Shown: in pieces, positions 22,295-33,063 of the stretch | How the letters are laid out: each line of letters starts with the position of its first letter | How positions within the stretch are numbered: the stretch's first letter is position 1 | NCBI GenBank assembly: GCA_018398585.1 | Contig: JAGTTD010000019.1 | Location: forward strand, 9,275,702-9,339,701 | Origin: Simmondsia chinensis | Lineage: Eukaryota > Streptophyta > Magnoliopsida > Caryophyllales > Simmondsiaceae | Direction of reading: 5' to 3' | Length of the DNA: 64,000 nt | Program-made: the position numbers and the translations under genes | Notes under the pieces: model-generated | Database searches by the model: none | What the model was told of the DNA's origin: nothing | Seen by the model: the letters and a program-made list of their open reading frames with translations, nothing else

Positions 22295-23090
22295 TCCTTT
22301 ATTTTTTGTACATTCGTGTGTATAGTTGTGACAAATTGGAAATGTGGGAGGTTGTTTCTTGGCTGAGTACTTGGGTTCAAGCCCACTGTTGAGCTTGAGT
22401 TCAAGGAGCTCGAGCAGTTGACTACATCCACAACCGTTCTTTCCATAGCGTAGGTCGGATTCTTTGCTTCGTAAATTCACCCACTTTTCCTTAACTGCCT
22501 TCTCCTTTCATGACTAGGCTAGATTTTTTGCCATTTGCATTACCGTTTGACACATCAAATGGGCGTAATACTTGTCCTATAAATAGGGTGCTTTGGAGGC
22601 TTTCAAATAGAGAGAGAATTCACCCAATACTTCTTCTCTTCCGGTTTAACCTATCTCTCGCATCATCATCTTGAGATCTTGATTATTGTTTCATTACTAA
22701 CCAAGTTGGGCCATATTCCAGTCTGTCGTTTGAGACTATACTTTAATGGTGGGTGCTGTGTTAACCTTAGGAGTCAGAGTGCTAGTTGATCCCATTTGTA
22801 CTGGTGCAAGGGCATAAATGGTTAAGGGCAATGGTGAGCCCCATGATGCAACTATTCTTCTGTTTGATCTTCCTTTCTGACTTTTTCTTTGCTATTGTCC
22901 AATTATGCTTGTTGCTTGATTCACTTGCTTTGCTTCAGCTTGAGATTTGTACCACTCATGCTCGGGATTGTTTCTATTTACCGTGAGCCTAATGCAATTC
23001 AAGTTCAACGTTGATTTTGTGAATTCTCAAGATTAACTCTTTTAGAGGTCATGGTAAATCGTTTTGGGGATTGATTCTATTCGACATAAC
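22295..23090. other. Repeat-like sequence with TATA-like motif, unassigned
   Basis: Contains CCTATAAATAGGGTGCTTTG near 22575 followed by a CT-rich stretch and, near 22760, TTAACCTTAGGAGTCAGAGT, which looks like the leader of a plant LTR element. No second LTR and no coding domain found. Open frames here show no known motif. Confidence 0.3.
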
Positions 23091-23091
23091 T

Positions 23092-23929
23092 ATTTTTTCA
23101 ATAAATTAGCGACAAAGTTGCAATATAAAATAGGTAACTTGTACAAACGAGTCCTAAGTCAACCCGTATATAGAGGAGGAACAAAAGCGACAAAACCAAT
23201 ACCACATCCTAAACTAAAATATGATTACAAGCAAAAACAAGTGAAGCCAACATACCGTAAAAGTCTCAACCACCATTCGAGAGGAGTCAGAGGCAGGAGT
23301 AAACCAGAAAACTGGAAAAGATAACAGCCCAGCCCCCAATATATCGAAGCAATGTGTTCAATCATAATCGATTCATGACCATCAACTTTCAACCTCAGCC
23401 TTTTCCCGAGCTCCCGCTTGCGCTCCACAATAAGAAGCTTACTGCATCTTTAACATTATCACCCATTTTTCACCAAATTCCTTTTGTGTGTTTGCTAGAG
23501 GCCTTGACTGATCTCTTCACGCTGTTCTCGGGTGAGACTTATCCTTTAGGAAATCTCGTAAATCCCGCTTAGCTTGCTCTTTCATCATACGCTTGAGTGC
23601 TCTTCTACCCTTTTTGACGCACCCAAATTAGGGATCCTACGTCCCGCCATCACTTTTTTCTTTCTCTACCATGCTTTGTTGGACTCCTCTATAAACGGTA
23701 CCGGCACTGGGATATTTCTAGGTGAACCTTCATCTATGTGTGGGGGTCTTGCAAAGGCGGGAGGCTCGAAACCCGGCAAGTACTCATGCCTGGAGGACCC
23801 TGAATCATCACTTATGGCGTCCCTGGCTTTGTTCCCTCGAGAAGATGTCTAATCATTAGGCTCAGCTGTTTCGGCCATATCTTTCTAAAACCATGGTAGG
23901 GAGTAGAGGAAGGTGTTGGTTTATTTGAG
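23092..23929 (-). pseudogene. LINE 3' region, split by hAT-like insertion
   Basis: The minus strand ends TTGCAACTTTGTCGCTAA then TTTATTGAAAAAA, an A-rich LINE tail. About 300 bp before it aligns with the spacers at 42640-43110, 47705-48200 and 63605-64000. Upstream it is coding-like but full of stops (FEPPAFARPPHIDEGSPRN is the longest clear phrase). The 8-bp duplication flanking 23938-24800 shows that this sequence continues at 24801. Confidence 0.5.
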
Positions 23930-23937
23930 CTTTCAGT

Positions 23938-24800
23938 AGGGGTGAGCATGGGTCCGGTACCCTATCCGAAATGCATTTCGGTTTGGGTATCCGAAACACT
24001 AAAAGCGTCAAAATCATTACCTATAACGTGATCTAAAAAATCGGGTACCCTAAAAGATCGGGTCGGGTACCCGTCCGTTTAATTAAAATTTCTTATAAAC
24101 TATTTTATGAAAGACACAAACAACTATCTACATCAAGTCGTTTGGGAGTATATTATAAAATTATTATAACAACATTCCATTTGATCTTCATAATTATTTA
24201 AAAATTAAAAAAATCATGCACATAATTGTCATACTTTGATGGCAACAAAATTATAAACAATCTTAAATGACTATGACACATTAATAAAAACTTCACAAAC
24301 GTGTGAAAGTTCACAGATTATGTACAGAGAAATACAGCATAACTAAAACAAAGTATCAATATTCTATTAATTTACTATTACTGATTCATTAATTTTTATT
24401 TTCTGTGATAGATGGCTGAAACTTTAAAAATTTTTAATATGAAAATAGGGCAAACTTTGTTGAAAGAAGGAAAAAAAAAAAAAAATACATAACTTGAAAA
24501 ATATTCGTTGGTATTTAAAATTAAACATGCAACCTTAATGGTTAGTGAAGATAACATAATTAATATTCTAAATAAATTAAAATTTTTTATTTAGGATAAT
24601 ATATATAAAATTAATATCGGGTCGAATCGGGTACCCGAAAATTTTTCAAAATGATACCCGTAACTGAACTGGTATACGTAGTTCAACAGGTCAGGTATAC
24701 CCTAATTGGATATTTTTGGGTTGGTTACCCAAATTTTTTGGATCAGTTTCAGTTCGGCATTTCGGGTTTTCGGGTTCTCAGGTACTTTTGCTCACCCCTA
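23938..24800. mobile_element. hAT-like non-autonomous element with 8-bp TSD
   Basis: The left end is TAGGGTGAGCA and the right end is the inverse TGCTCACCCCTA. It is flanked by a perfect 8-bp duplication GCTTTCAG at 23930-23937 and 24801-24808, as expected of hAT transposition. Both subterminal regions contain GGGTACCCG-type palindromes; the middle is AT-rich and non-coding. Confidence 0.85.
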
Positions 24801-25010
24801 GCTTTCAGGACAAGTGGTTGAGAAACAAGCTGGGGAAAGGGAGGTAAAAGAGATAGAGCGTGGGCAATGACAATCCCACACCCATTTCCCGATAATTGGC
24901 CGTCAACATGAAGTGCAATGTGATCCATACATTGTCTGACAAATTTCACAGCATCATTCACTAACCTTGAATGGAGTACTACAAAGTACCCACAAACTCT
25001 CATGTCACCT
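24801..25010 (-). pseudogene. Coding-like remnant of unknown identity
   Basis: The minus strand is open from an ATG at 25003: MRVCGYFVVLHSRLVNDAVK, then VRQCMDHIALHVDGQLSGNG, then HALSLLPPFPQLVSQPLVL, where it runs into the hAT-like element. Beyond the insertion it meets stops. I do not recognise the protein. It is upstream of the LINE 3' region on the same strand and may be part of that element. Confidence 0.35.
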
Positions 25011-25611
25011 GTTGTTTGCTCACCTAAAAGGAAAACCTCTGAGGGACGTGGTACTAGAGTATTGCAAGCTCTGTCTTCTTATGCATGCAAAGAAGATGTC
25101 GCCTATTCCCTTGATAATCTGACAAAAATGACAAGAGCGACGACTTTAGAAGAGTAGTATGGGATCAATACTGAATTACCCTCTATTCAATGTAACTTGA
25201 TTTCTCTTCTAAGTTTGGTTTGTGCATCTCGAGTTCCATTGTTTATCATAAGTTCAATTTTGATTGCTTATTTAGCATATTTTTCCAATAGTCTTAACAT
25301 GTAAGAACATGCTAATAAGAATAAGGTTTACTAGAATGCTAACCAAGTTAAAACTCTAGAATAAGAGATTAAATTTCGGATTCGCTCATTGCCAACCCTC
25401 TTCACCTTAAAAAACCCCATACGCAAGAGGCTCGTACATGTTCGGCAATACTCCATGTGACGTTATTGTATTAAATGACAGATAATGTTGAGAAAAAGTT
25501 GGCTTTTCCCGGATGAATTTACAAGGTCCAAATTATGCAATTTTGCGTTTTATAGGCTAGAAAAAGTATTATTTGCAACTATAGCACTATTTAATTTGGG
25601 CAATAGCGGGT
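25011..25611. other. Intergenic, nothing recognised
   Basis: No coding frame, RNA gene or terminal repeat seen. Confidence 0.5.
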
Positions 25612-26339
25612 AGGATAGTAAACGAACTAAGCCGGCTCACAAAGGCTAGCGTAGCTCGGCTTGTTACGAGAGTAAGCCGACTCATTAAGTTAAACGAGCT
25701 AAACCTAAGCATGATAAATATTGAGCTTGTGAACCTAAATAGGCTTAAATATATAAAAAAATAGTGAATTTAAATTCTAATTTGCATTTATTTAATTAAT
25801 CTAATTTAAATCTATACATTTTTAAATTCAGACCCTTAAATTAGATCAACTATTACAAGGCATTAAATGACATTTGCATGCTTTATTGGCTTTCAATATT
25901 CAATGATAAAAGAATAAAGCAAAGGTATGCGTTCTTTTCAATTTTACGGGTGGAAAATTTTTTATTACGATATATCATCATTTTATGTAAACTTTAAGCA
26001 CATTGCCAACTTGATACGCATCAGTGTTGTAACATACAATATACTAGAGATAATAATATTTATATATTCTATATTATAGAAGTTCATATTGCAATTTGAA
26101 ATTTAGGTTAGGTCATGCTGTCAAGCTAAATGACCCAAGATGGGTGACTTTAGATTGGACACGTTTGAGTTGAGCCATTGATGAGCCTGTAAAGAGTTAA
26201 TCCCTAGAATAAGCTGAATTCGAGCCTAAAATTTTCAAGCTTGCTAAGCTTTGAGCTTAGCGCCAGCCAAGTTCAATGTTAACAAGTAAAGCCTCGAGCA
26301 TGCCAAACTCGGGCTCGCTCGGCTCATTTATGCCCTTGG
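25612..26339. mobile_element. 'Gtaaacgagc' hAT-like MITE
   Basis: The left end is TAGGATAGTAAACGAACTAA then GCCGGCTC; the right end read inward is CCAAGGGCATAAATGAGCCG then AGCGAGC. The interior holds GAGCTT/AAGCTC repeats near both ends and AT-rich sequence between. It resembles the widespread plant GGTGTAAACGAGCCGAGC family. TSD not resolved. Confidence 0.5.
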
Positions 26340-26449
26340 CCTCAACATTTTTTTAAATAAGAATACGCCAAAAACCAAAATTTAAATGTAGATAAAACAT
26401 TAAAGCAAACTCAAATCTGACCCAAAGTTTATTTTATACTTTATCAATT

Positions 26450-27260
26450 TAGGCTCCGTTTGTTTTGACGAAAAATAGAAATCTAGGAAGTAGTTTTTAT
26501 CCTTTCTGTTGTTTGGCGCACATATTTTGAAGGAAAAGTTTTTCCAAATGGAAAATGTTTTCTTCCACTGGAGGGAAAATGTTTTCCTTTATAAAATTAA
26601 GAAAGTTATGATTCCAAGCGACACAATAACCTTCGCGGTAATAAGCATGCCGATAAGAAAAATAATGAAATAGGTATTTTTTGACAAAAGTTGACAGATT
26701 CTTGATGAGAATTATTGACGTAGAATATGAGTTCAACACTACATATGTATCCCCTTCATAATGTAGTGATTTCTTTTGTCGAAAAATGCTAATATATATA
26801 TATATATATATATATGACATCAGTTCTGATGGAAATTAGCCAAATTTTATCAAAAATTTCCCAAATTCTGACATAGAGTATACCTTGTTCATAAAACTTC
26901 ATATTTTAGGGTACATTATTATACATATTAAAATGATGTGATGCTTGGGTAATGAATGCTTAAATTTTAGGATACACAAGAGATAAATTTTCTTATTTTG
27001 TATAACTTTCATAGTTAAATTTTATATTATTTTTCATATGTCTTATTGATGCTTATATTATCCTATATAATAAAATATAAGATGATTGGTAAAAGATATT
27101 TCTTTTAGACCATACAAGAAAATATCAATGCAGAACCAAGTTTTCCATTAAAACAAACAAAAGAAAACATCAATCAGATCTTAATTTTTCTTGAAAATCT
27201 TTTCCAAAAGAAAAATTAATTCTTATAATCTACTTTTCCTTCTAAACAAACAGAGCCCTA
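26450..27260. mobile_element. TIR element, 'ttttcc' family, copy 2
   Basis: Left TAGGCTCCGTTTGTTTTGAC and right end, read inward, TAGGGCTCTGTTTGTTTAGA are inverted repeats. It shares the GGAAAATGTTTTCC-rich subterminal sequence of copy 1 (18575-19880). Inside, the right half of the 'tacctta' MITE-like sequence remains (26810-27000), next to a short (TA)n tract at 26789-26814. Confidence 0.7.
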
Positions 27261-27384
27261 GTTTGGTTCAATTTCCAATATTTTAGACCCACAATGTCAG
27301 TATCTACGGTTCGTTTGACATAATCTACACTGCACAAGAAGGCATGTATCAATTTGTATGATGAGAGAATTCCTCTTTGAATAT

Positions 27385-27631
27385 AACAGACCCAATGCTT
27401 TAAGGATTCCCACATAAGTGGGTTTTGGAGGGGTGGATATAAGCAGCCTTACCTCTTTAGGGTATAACCCTGTCAAAAGGCGTTTTCGAGGGCCCCCAAC
27501 CTTATAAGGTTGGCAACACGAGGACTTCCAATGAGGTTACCCATCCTAGTACTACTCTCGTTCAAATACACTTAACTTTGAATTTCTAATGGGATTCAGT
27601 TGTATTAGAGTATACTATTTATGGTTTCCTT
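27385..27631 (-). mobile_element. 5S rRNA-headed retroelement with RTE LINE tail (SINE3-like)
   Basis: Read on the minus strand, 27631-27512 aligns along its length with plant 5S rRNA. The 3' half is well kept: AACGAGAGTAGTACTAGGAT, GGGTAACCTCATTGG and AAGTCCTCGTGTTGC, including the box C region of the internal Pol III promoter. The head (TAATACAACTGAATCCCATT) and box A (AAAGTTAAGTGTA) are more diverged, mostly by transitions. It is joined directly to about 125 bp of RTE LINE 3' UTR (GTTGGGGGCCCTCG, AGGTAAGGCTGC and GCATTGGGTCTGTTA), the same sequence that ends the RTE copies at 30638 and near 60300. No LTRs are visible. It is either a true 5S-derived SINE or a one-off template-switch chimera. 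Confidence 0.75.
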
Positions 27632-27632
27632 A

Positions 27633-28010
27633 TTCACCCATGTTTCCTCTTTTCCCATATTACCAATAAGGTCAACTAACTCCAAGGGTAAGGGCATGTG
27701 ATGTAATTTAACCTTCATAGATTTACTTATAAATAGGCCTCTCTTGTACTTTCTTTTTTGCTAACGAGGAACCCGATTACCTGGTATACTCTGGCCTATG
27801 CAGCGACCCACACACCACATGAGCTAATTAAGTCAAGGATTCCTCAAGAAGAGGTTCAAGCAAGGAATCAAACTAAATACCTTTTGGCCTAAAGTAATAC
27901 TCTATCCTCTTACTTACCTTCAACCACTGAAACAATGCCCCGATGGGTGGCCTCTCTTGTACTCTCATTCTAATAATAAATACAATAGTAGCTTTTGGTC
28001 TTTCATACTG
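27633..28010 (+). repeat. LTR-like sequence interrupted by a SINE
   Basis: AT-rich sequence with a TATA-like CTTATAAATAGGCCTCTCTT followed, after the SINE, by CTCTCATTCTAATAATAAAT. This looks like the promoter and R region of a plant copia LTR. The ends are not defined; the 5S-RTE element abuts it on the left. Confidence 0.4.
27751..27947 (-). mobile_element. tRNA-derived SINE with perfect 15-bp TSD
   Basis: A 197-bp insert flanked by identical GGCCTCTCTTGTACT at 27736-27750 and 27948-27962. On the minus strand it begins ACCCATCGGGGCATTG, has a box A-like TTCAGTGGTTGAAGG and a box B-like TAGTTTGATTCCTT about 60 bp apart, and ends in GTTAGCAAAAAAGAA. This is the layout of a tRNA-derived plant SINE copied by a LINE. 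The perfect duplication implies a fairly recent insertion. Confidence 0.8.
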
Positions 28011-28490
28011 GCTCCCCCGTAAAATTAAGCTCAAATGTACTCTGTAAGATTGGAGATTTTGTACTCAAATAGGATGTCCTTTCCTATGGCAAAAATTAAA
28101 AGGGTACAAGAAAGCAGTAAATATCATATAAGGTGAAATATGAAGAATACCACAAGTAAAGCCTTGAGTAAGCTCAAAGTAATGATGTGATTTGTAGTAA
28201 ATAATGGCCGCAAAATTTCACAAATTTGCTTTGACTTTAGCGATTTGCCTGGACAATAACATTACCCTATATTAAAAATCAATCACCTAAAGGCTTTGAG
28301 ATTGAGATTGTATACCTGAGTCCCTGACCAGCCAAGGAAGACTTGCTAGTACATGTCAACTGCACAAATGATCATGCAAGGAAAACTTTTACAGTTATGC
28401 AGGAACTGCCGAAGGCGCCACCCAAAAACAGATTTTCTGAGCCCGCAAATCATGAACTGAAGGGAAGGAAATTTCGATTATCAATGAAGA

Positions 28491-30811
28491 TTAGTCGACA
28501 AGAACAAAGCCTCTCTTTATATATTCTAGGCATGAGAATGGCAAATCCATATCCTTCTCCACCTCATGGGACTTAGCTAGGAGACCGTTTAAGATTGAAT
28601 TTCTATCCCAAAGACACCCTGTCATTGGAAACCCTCTGCATACAACAAGGGTTGTGTTGCACACATATGGAACCGAAACCGTGAATCCTAACGACCTCCT
28701 AGTTCCAAGCAACACATCTTTGTATGCTCGACACACTGCAGAAACATATCTTCCCATGGGTAAAGTTGGCTCGAACACGGATGCTACCGACCCATCAGGA
28801 CCCACCATGTCTGCATCAGAATGAAGGTTCACCACAACAGTGCCATGCTCGGGATGGAGCCTATTGCTAAGGGCTTTAAGGAATGCGGAGTTTGGGTCCC
28901 ACAGCTTATGCGGGAAGATATCATTGCCATCATACGCATCGATGAAGATAATGTCGTAAAGATTAGAATTGTCGAGGATGAACTTTTCAGCATCTGATTC
29001 ATAGAGGTAAAGCCTCTCGTGAATGCCTTTCCAGAGAACCTCATCAATTGGGTCAGGTTTGGTTAGAGCGTGCTGGCCCAATGATCTAGCCACTGAGAAA
29101 GATGGGAACCCCATTGCTTTGGTGGAGGCTGAAATAACAAGAGGATCTATCTCCACAATATGAACCACAGCACCTAAAGGATTGTCAGGGCAAGCAAAGC
29201 ATCAGCAATCTTTCAGAGTGTAACAACGTTCATGCAAATCGAGAATAGGAGCTATACTAAACAGTATTGTACTCAGCATATTACGTGGAGAGGAGTTTCC
29301 AATTTTTCCATATCGGATTTGCTAACAAGTGCCCATGCTAACAATGAACAATTCTTAGATAACCACCCATGTCCATACCATAATTGCACAAAGAGAAAGC
29401 AGGAGCAGAAACGGAAGCGGGAATGGGAGAGCGTGCAATCATACAAATAACTTCAGGATGGAAGAGTGGAGGAAGTGCTTATATTATTATATATTGGATA
29501 TAGAAATTAATCAAATGTCATTATTCAAGCCATTAAAACATAAATATGCAAACAAAATAAATATTAAGCTATAGCCAGGAAAAATTGAGTCCTCCAATTA
29601 ATATGATCAAGAAAATTGAATCCAACATTTAATGGAGGGATTAATTAGCCAACATATCATTCAGTAAGTATCTTCTTATCAAAACGGTACTAGGATTGTT
29701 TCAATCGTGTTTCCGTTGAGTGTGACATTCGTTGGAAACACGAATCTACTTTGAAATGGCAAATCACGTTTTTGGCATGAAACTTTAGCATTTTAGGATT
29801 TTTCCGCAACTATAGTCCCCACAGCTCCTAACAAGGAAAACTAGTGAAATCTAAAAATTATTTATTCGTTAAGGGGTGCCTGTAGAAGATACGGAAATTT
29901 AAGGTCACTAACAAACAGCTATTACATGAGAGACAACACTTCCAGAATCTGCATATCAACTGAACCGCAAAGAACAGTTTAACATCATGAGCCCCATATA
30001 TACTACTTAGTAGTTATTTGTAGGGTGTTGTTATTGCTGAAAAAAAAAATTTGTTATTACTAGAGTAATGACTAGACTTGGAGTAAATAATAGCCACAAA
30101 TTTTCGAAAAATTGCTCTGATATTAACATTTTTGCCCTAACAATAACATTACCTTGTTTATATTATACATTAATTAAAAAAAGTAAGAGTTAAAAGGAGT
30201 AGCAGTTACCTTGAACTTTACTAGCCATGAACAAAGGTAAGCTTCCCCCGCCATGACCAATGCATAAAACGTTCATGGTTTTCTTTCCACGCAGCGCATT
30301 CGGAAGATCATAGTTACAGGATGCTAGCCCAGTCAAGCCAGCTGAAACCATGCTCTTGATATCTGCATCATGGTGCCACACAGACTAATAAAACAATGAC
30401 AAATAACATAATTACTCATGAAACATAGAGAAGGTAGGACAAAAGCAACACTCCAGTCACCCTATTCTAGAACTTGTTTGGCCAAACTTCTTTCTTAAAA
30501 AAAGAGTATTTTATCCCGGAAATTTTCTAGGATTTTTTTTGGTCTGAAAAGAAAAGTACTTTTAACTAGAAGAAGCAGTTGATTTTCATTTTTAAGTAAA
30601 AGCAAGAAATTAGTGCTTCTTTAAAGCAAAAGTAAAACAACAACAACAATAACAACAGTCCCAGTGCCTTGCGGCTCCCGCATAACGCGGGGTCTGGGGG
30701 GGGTGATGTACGCAGCCTTACCCCTTCCGGCAGGAAAGGAGATTGTTTCCGGGGACCCCCAACCTGGAGTGGTTGAGTTCCTGCAGATAAACCATCAATT
30801 CATCAATTGTG

Positions 30812-30855
<44 letters not shown>

Positions 30856-33032
30856 GAGGGGGAATTAGGAAGGGAAGGAGAAGAAGAGGAAGAAGAAGGA
30901 GGAGAAGAAGAAGAGGAAGAAGATCGATGTCTAAACTAGCCTAAGAGTGTTACACTACAGGTTATGCTCGCCTACGGAACTTAGACCACCTGCCACTCCC
31001 CGCCCTACTCTACTCTGCTATCTCCGCTACTCTAATACTAGCCCTCTAACGTGTCCTATCTAAGGCCATCTCCTCTCTTAGGTTTAGGTGGGTTAGGTCT
31101 TGACGAATCGTCTCCAGCCAGCTCTTCTTTGGTCTGCCCCTCCCTCTTTTGCTTATCGTTGTGTTGAGCTGTTCACACCGCCTGACTGGGGCTGAAGTCG
31201 GTCTTCTGCTGACATGTCCAAACCATCTTAGGCGTTGCTCCCTCAATTTGTCCTCTATCGAGGCTACACCCAGCTTGCCTCGAATCACATCATTCCTAAT
31301 CCTATCCTTTCTTGTGTGGCCACACATCCAGCGTAACATCCTCATCTCTGCCACCTTCATCCGCTGTGTTTGATTTTGTTTCATTGGTCGATACTCTGCC
31401 CCATATAGCATAGCCGATCTTACTACCGTCTTATAGTACTTTCCCTTTAACTTTAGAGGGAACTTTCTATCACACACCCCGGATGCCATCCTCCACTTCT
31501 GCCAGCCTACTTTAATCCTGTTGCTGACATCCTCATCGACTTCACCATTCTGGTGTATCATGGATCCCAGATATTTGAAGTTCTCCTTGCTTGATATGGC
31601 TTGTGCTCCAATCTTAACCTCCTCGGTGCTGTCTGTGGTGGAGCGATCAAATTTGAATTCCACATACTCGGTCTTAGATCTGCTAATCCTTAGACCCCTC
31701 GATTCTAAAGCACCTCTCCACAGCTCCAGCTTCTCGTTTATGTCCGCACGGGACTCTCCTAACAGAACTATGTCGTCTTTAAAGCAAAAGTAAAAGCAAA
31801 ACTAAAATTATTTAGACATGAAAGCATTTTTTATATAAGCACTTTTGGAAAAAAAAAAGTTTTCTTCACAGTTTTGCCAAACGTGTCCTAAGTCACTTGT
31901 TTTTATTTCCCTCATCTATAAGGAAATCGCTGAACAATGGATCAGAAAACAAGATTCATTTGCCTGTCGAATAGCATGAATGCAATGAAGTCCGATTGCA
32001 CATCTTAACAATTAATTAGGGGGTGCTAAATTCATCCATATCTCTGCTTCAGATAAAGAGAAAACAAAAGGATACATAGGGAATCATCCACTTCTCTCTC
32101 TCCATCTTCCTCTCTAGAATCATTTTCTATTAAATGGTCCTCTCTGAAACCATTTGTGCAAGTGTTGTGCGTTTTTCTTCATCTATATTTGTATACATAC
32201 CAGCACGGCATGAGCATCCATATTTGTGTGTGCAAGTACATAAATGTTAAACAATGAGCTAATCATCACAATACAGTTTTAAAACATACCATGAATAAGC
32301 CGCTTGTGTAAACAAAATTTCCCAACTGATAAACAGAAACTTTGAGAAGGCAATAAAATGCACTACCATGATCCATCAAGGGCCACCTTAAACATCAGAA
32401 CTTCAAAGCAAGCATTAAGAAACCGATTGTCACGAGATTATAGCAGAAATGTGATAAGTTGAAGTACCTACAGGGAACAGCTAAACAATGCCCCTGCTGC
32501 ATGTAATGCACAGAACCCAGATCCGATGCCTTGGAAGCCGCCATTACTTTGACAGTACTTTGGCGGGTGTTACCATTAAAGCGAAGCACCCGCCATTGGT
32601 ACCCAAGTATTCTGAGCTGGTCATCTTGAGGACTGTCAGGACATACCTCTGCATATCTTTGCTGAAGCCATCTCTCCATTGTCGGCCAGTAAATTGAACT
32701 CTATCCAAAGGTCAAATAATGATGTTTTCAGCTCGCTTAGTGTGACCAACAAGTTAATTTGAAATGAAATTGATGTAATCTTCCACAAGGAATTTGGATG
32801 TTGATATAATTTAAACTTTATTTACAAACATTAAGGACTAACAAAGGAAGTAACACAAGACACCTATCATGAGGGTGACTCAATTGGTGGCGTCTCCTAC
32901 CCATGCGGTTATCGCCCAGGGGTCACGAGTTCGATTTTCGCTGAGGATATACTCATGACTTACTTGCTCATGAGGATTGTAGGCCTCCTCATGGGTCAAG
33001 GTTGGTTGGGACAACCCAGTCACTCGTTACCC

Positions 33033-33063
<31 letters not shown>

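Larger units (their letters stand above)
30638..31775 (-). mobile_element. RTE-type LINE, 5'-truncated, copy 1
   Basis: A 1138-bp insert flanked by a perfect 20-bp duplication TCTTTAAAGCAAAAGTAAAA (30618-30637 and 31776-31795). On the minus strand it begins inside the RT active site (DDIVLLGESRADINEKLELW), so it is 5'-truncated. It continues through [63 protein letters not shown] and GRGRPKKSW to a stop at 31046. The 3' UTR has a long polypyrimidine tract, the motif GGTAAGGCTGCGTACATC and a (TTG)n-type tail. This is the plant RTE clade; RTE machinery copies its own RNA and SINEs with the same tail. Confidence 0.88.
30468..31890. mobile_element. TIR element in methyltransferase intron, split by RTE
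   Basis: The ends TAGAACTTGTTTGGCCAAAC (30468) and, read inward, TAGGACACGTTTGGCAAAAC (31890) are inverted repeats. Without the RTE insertion and one target copy the element is only about 265 bp, a MITE rich in 'aaagtacttttaact' and 'agcaaaagtaaaa' phrases. TSD not resolved. Confidence 0.7.

Noticed and set aside
27385..27631. Functional 5S rRNA gene or Cassandra TRIM
   Set aside because: The 5S part has many changes, mainly transitions, in box A and the 5' half, and there is no T-run terminator. Cassandra would need flanking LTRs; instead the 3' part is RTE LINE tail.
30664..30939. Plus-strand frame with poly-Gly/Glu
   Set aside because: Translation of the poly-G/GAA tract in the RTE 3' UTR.
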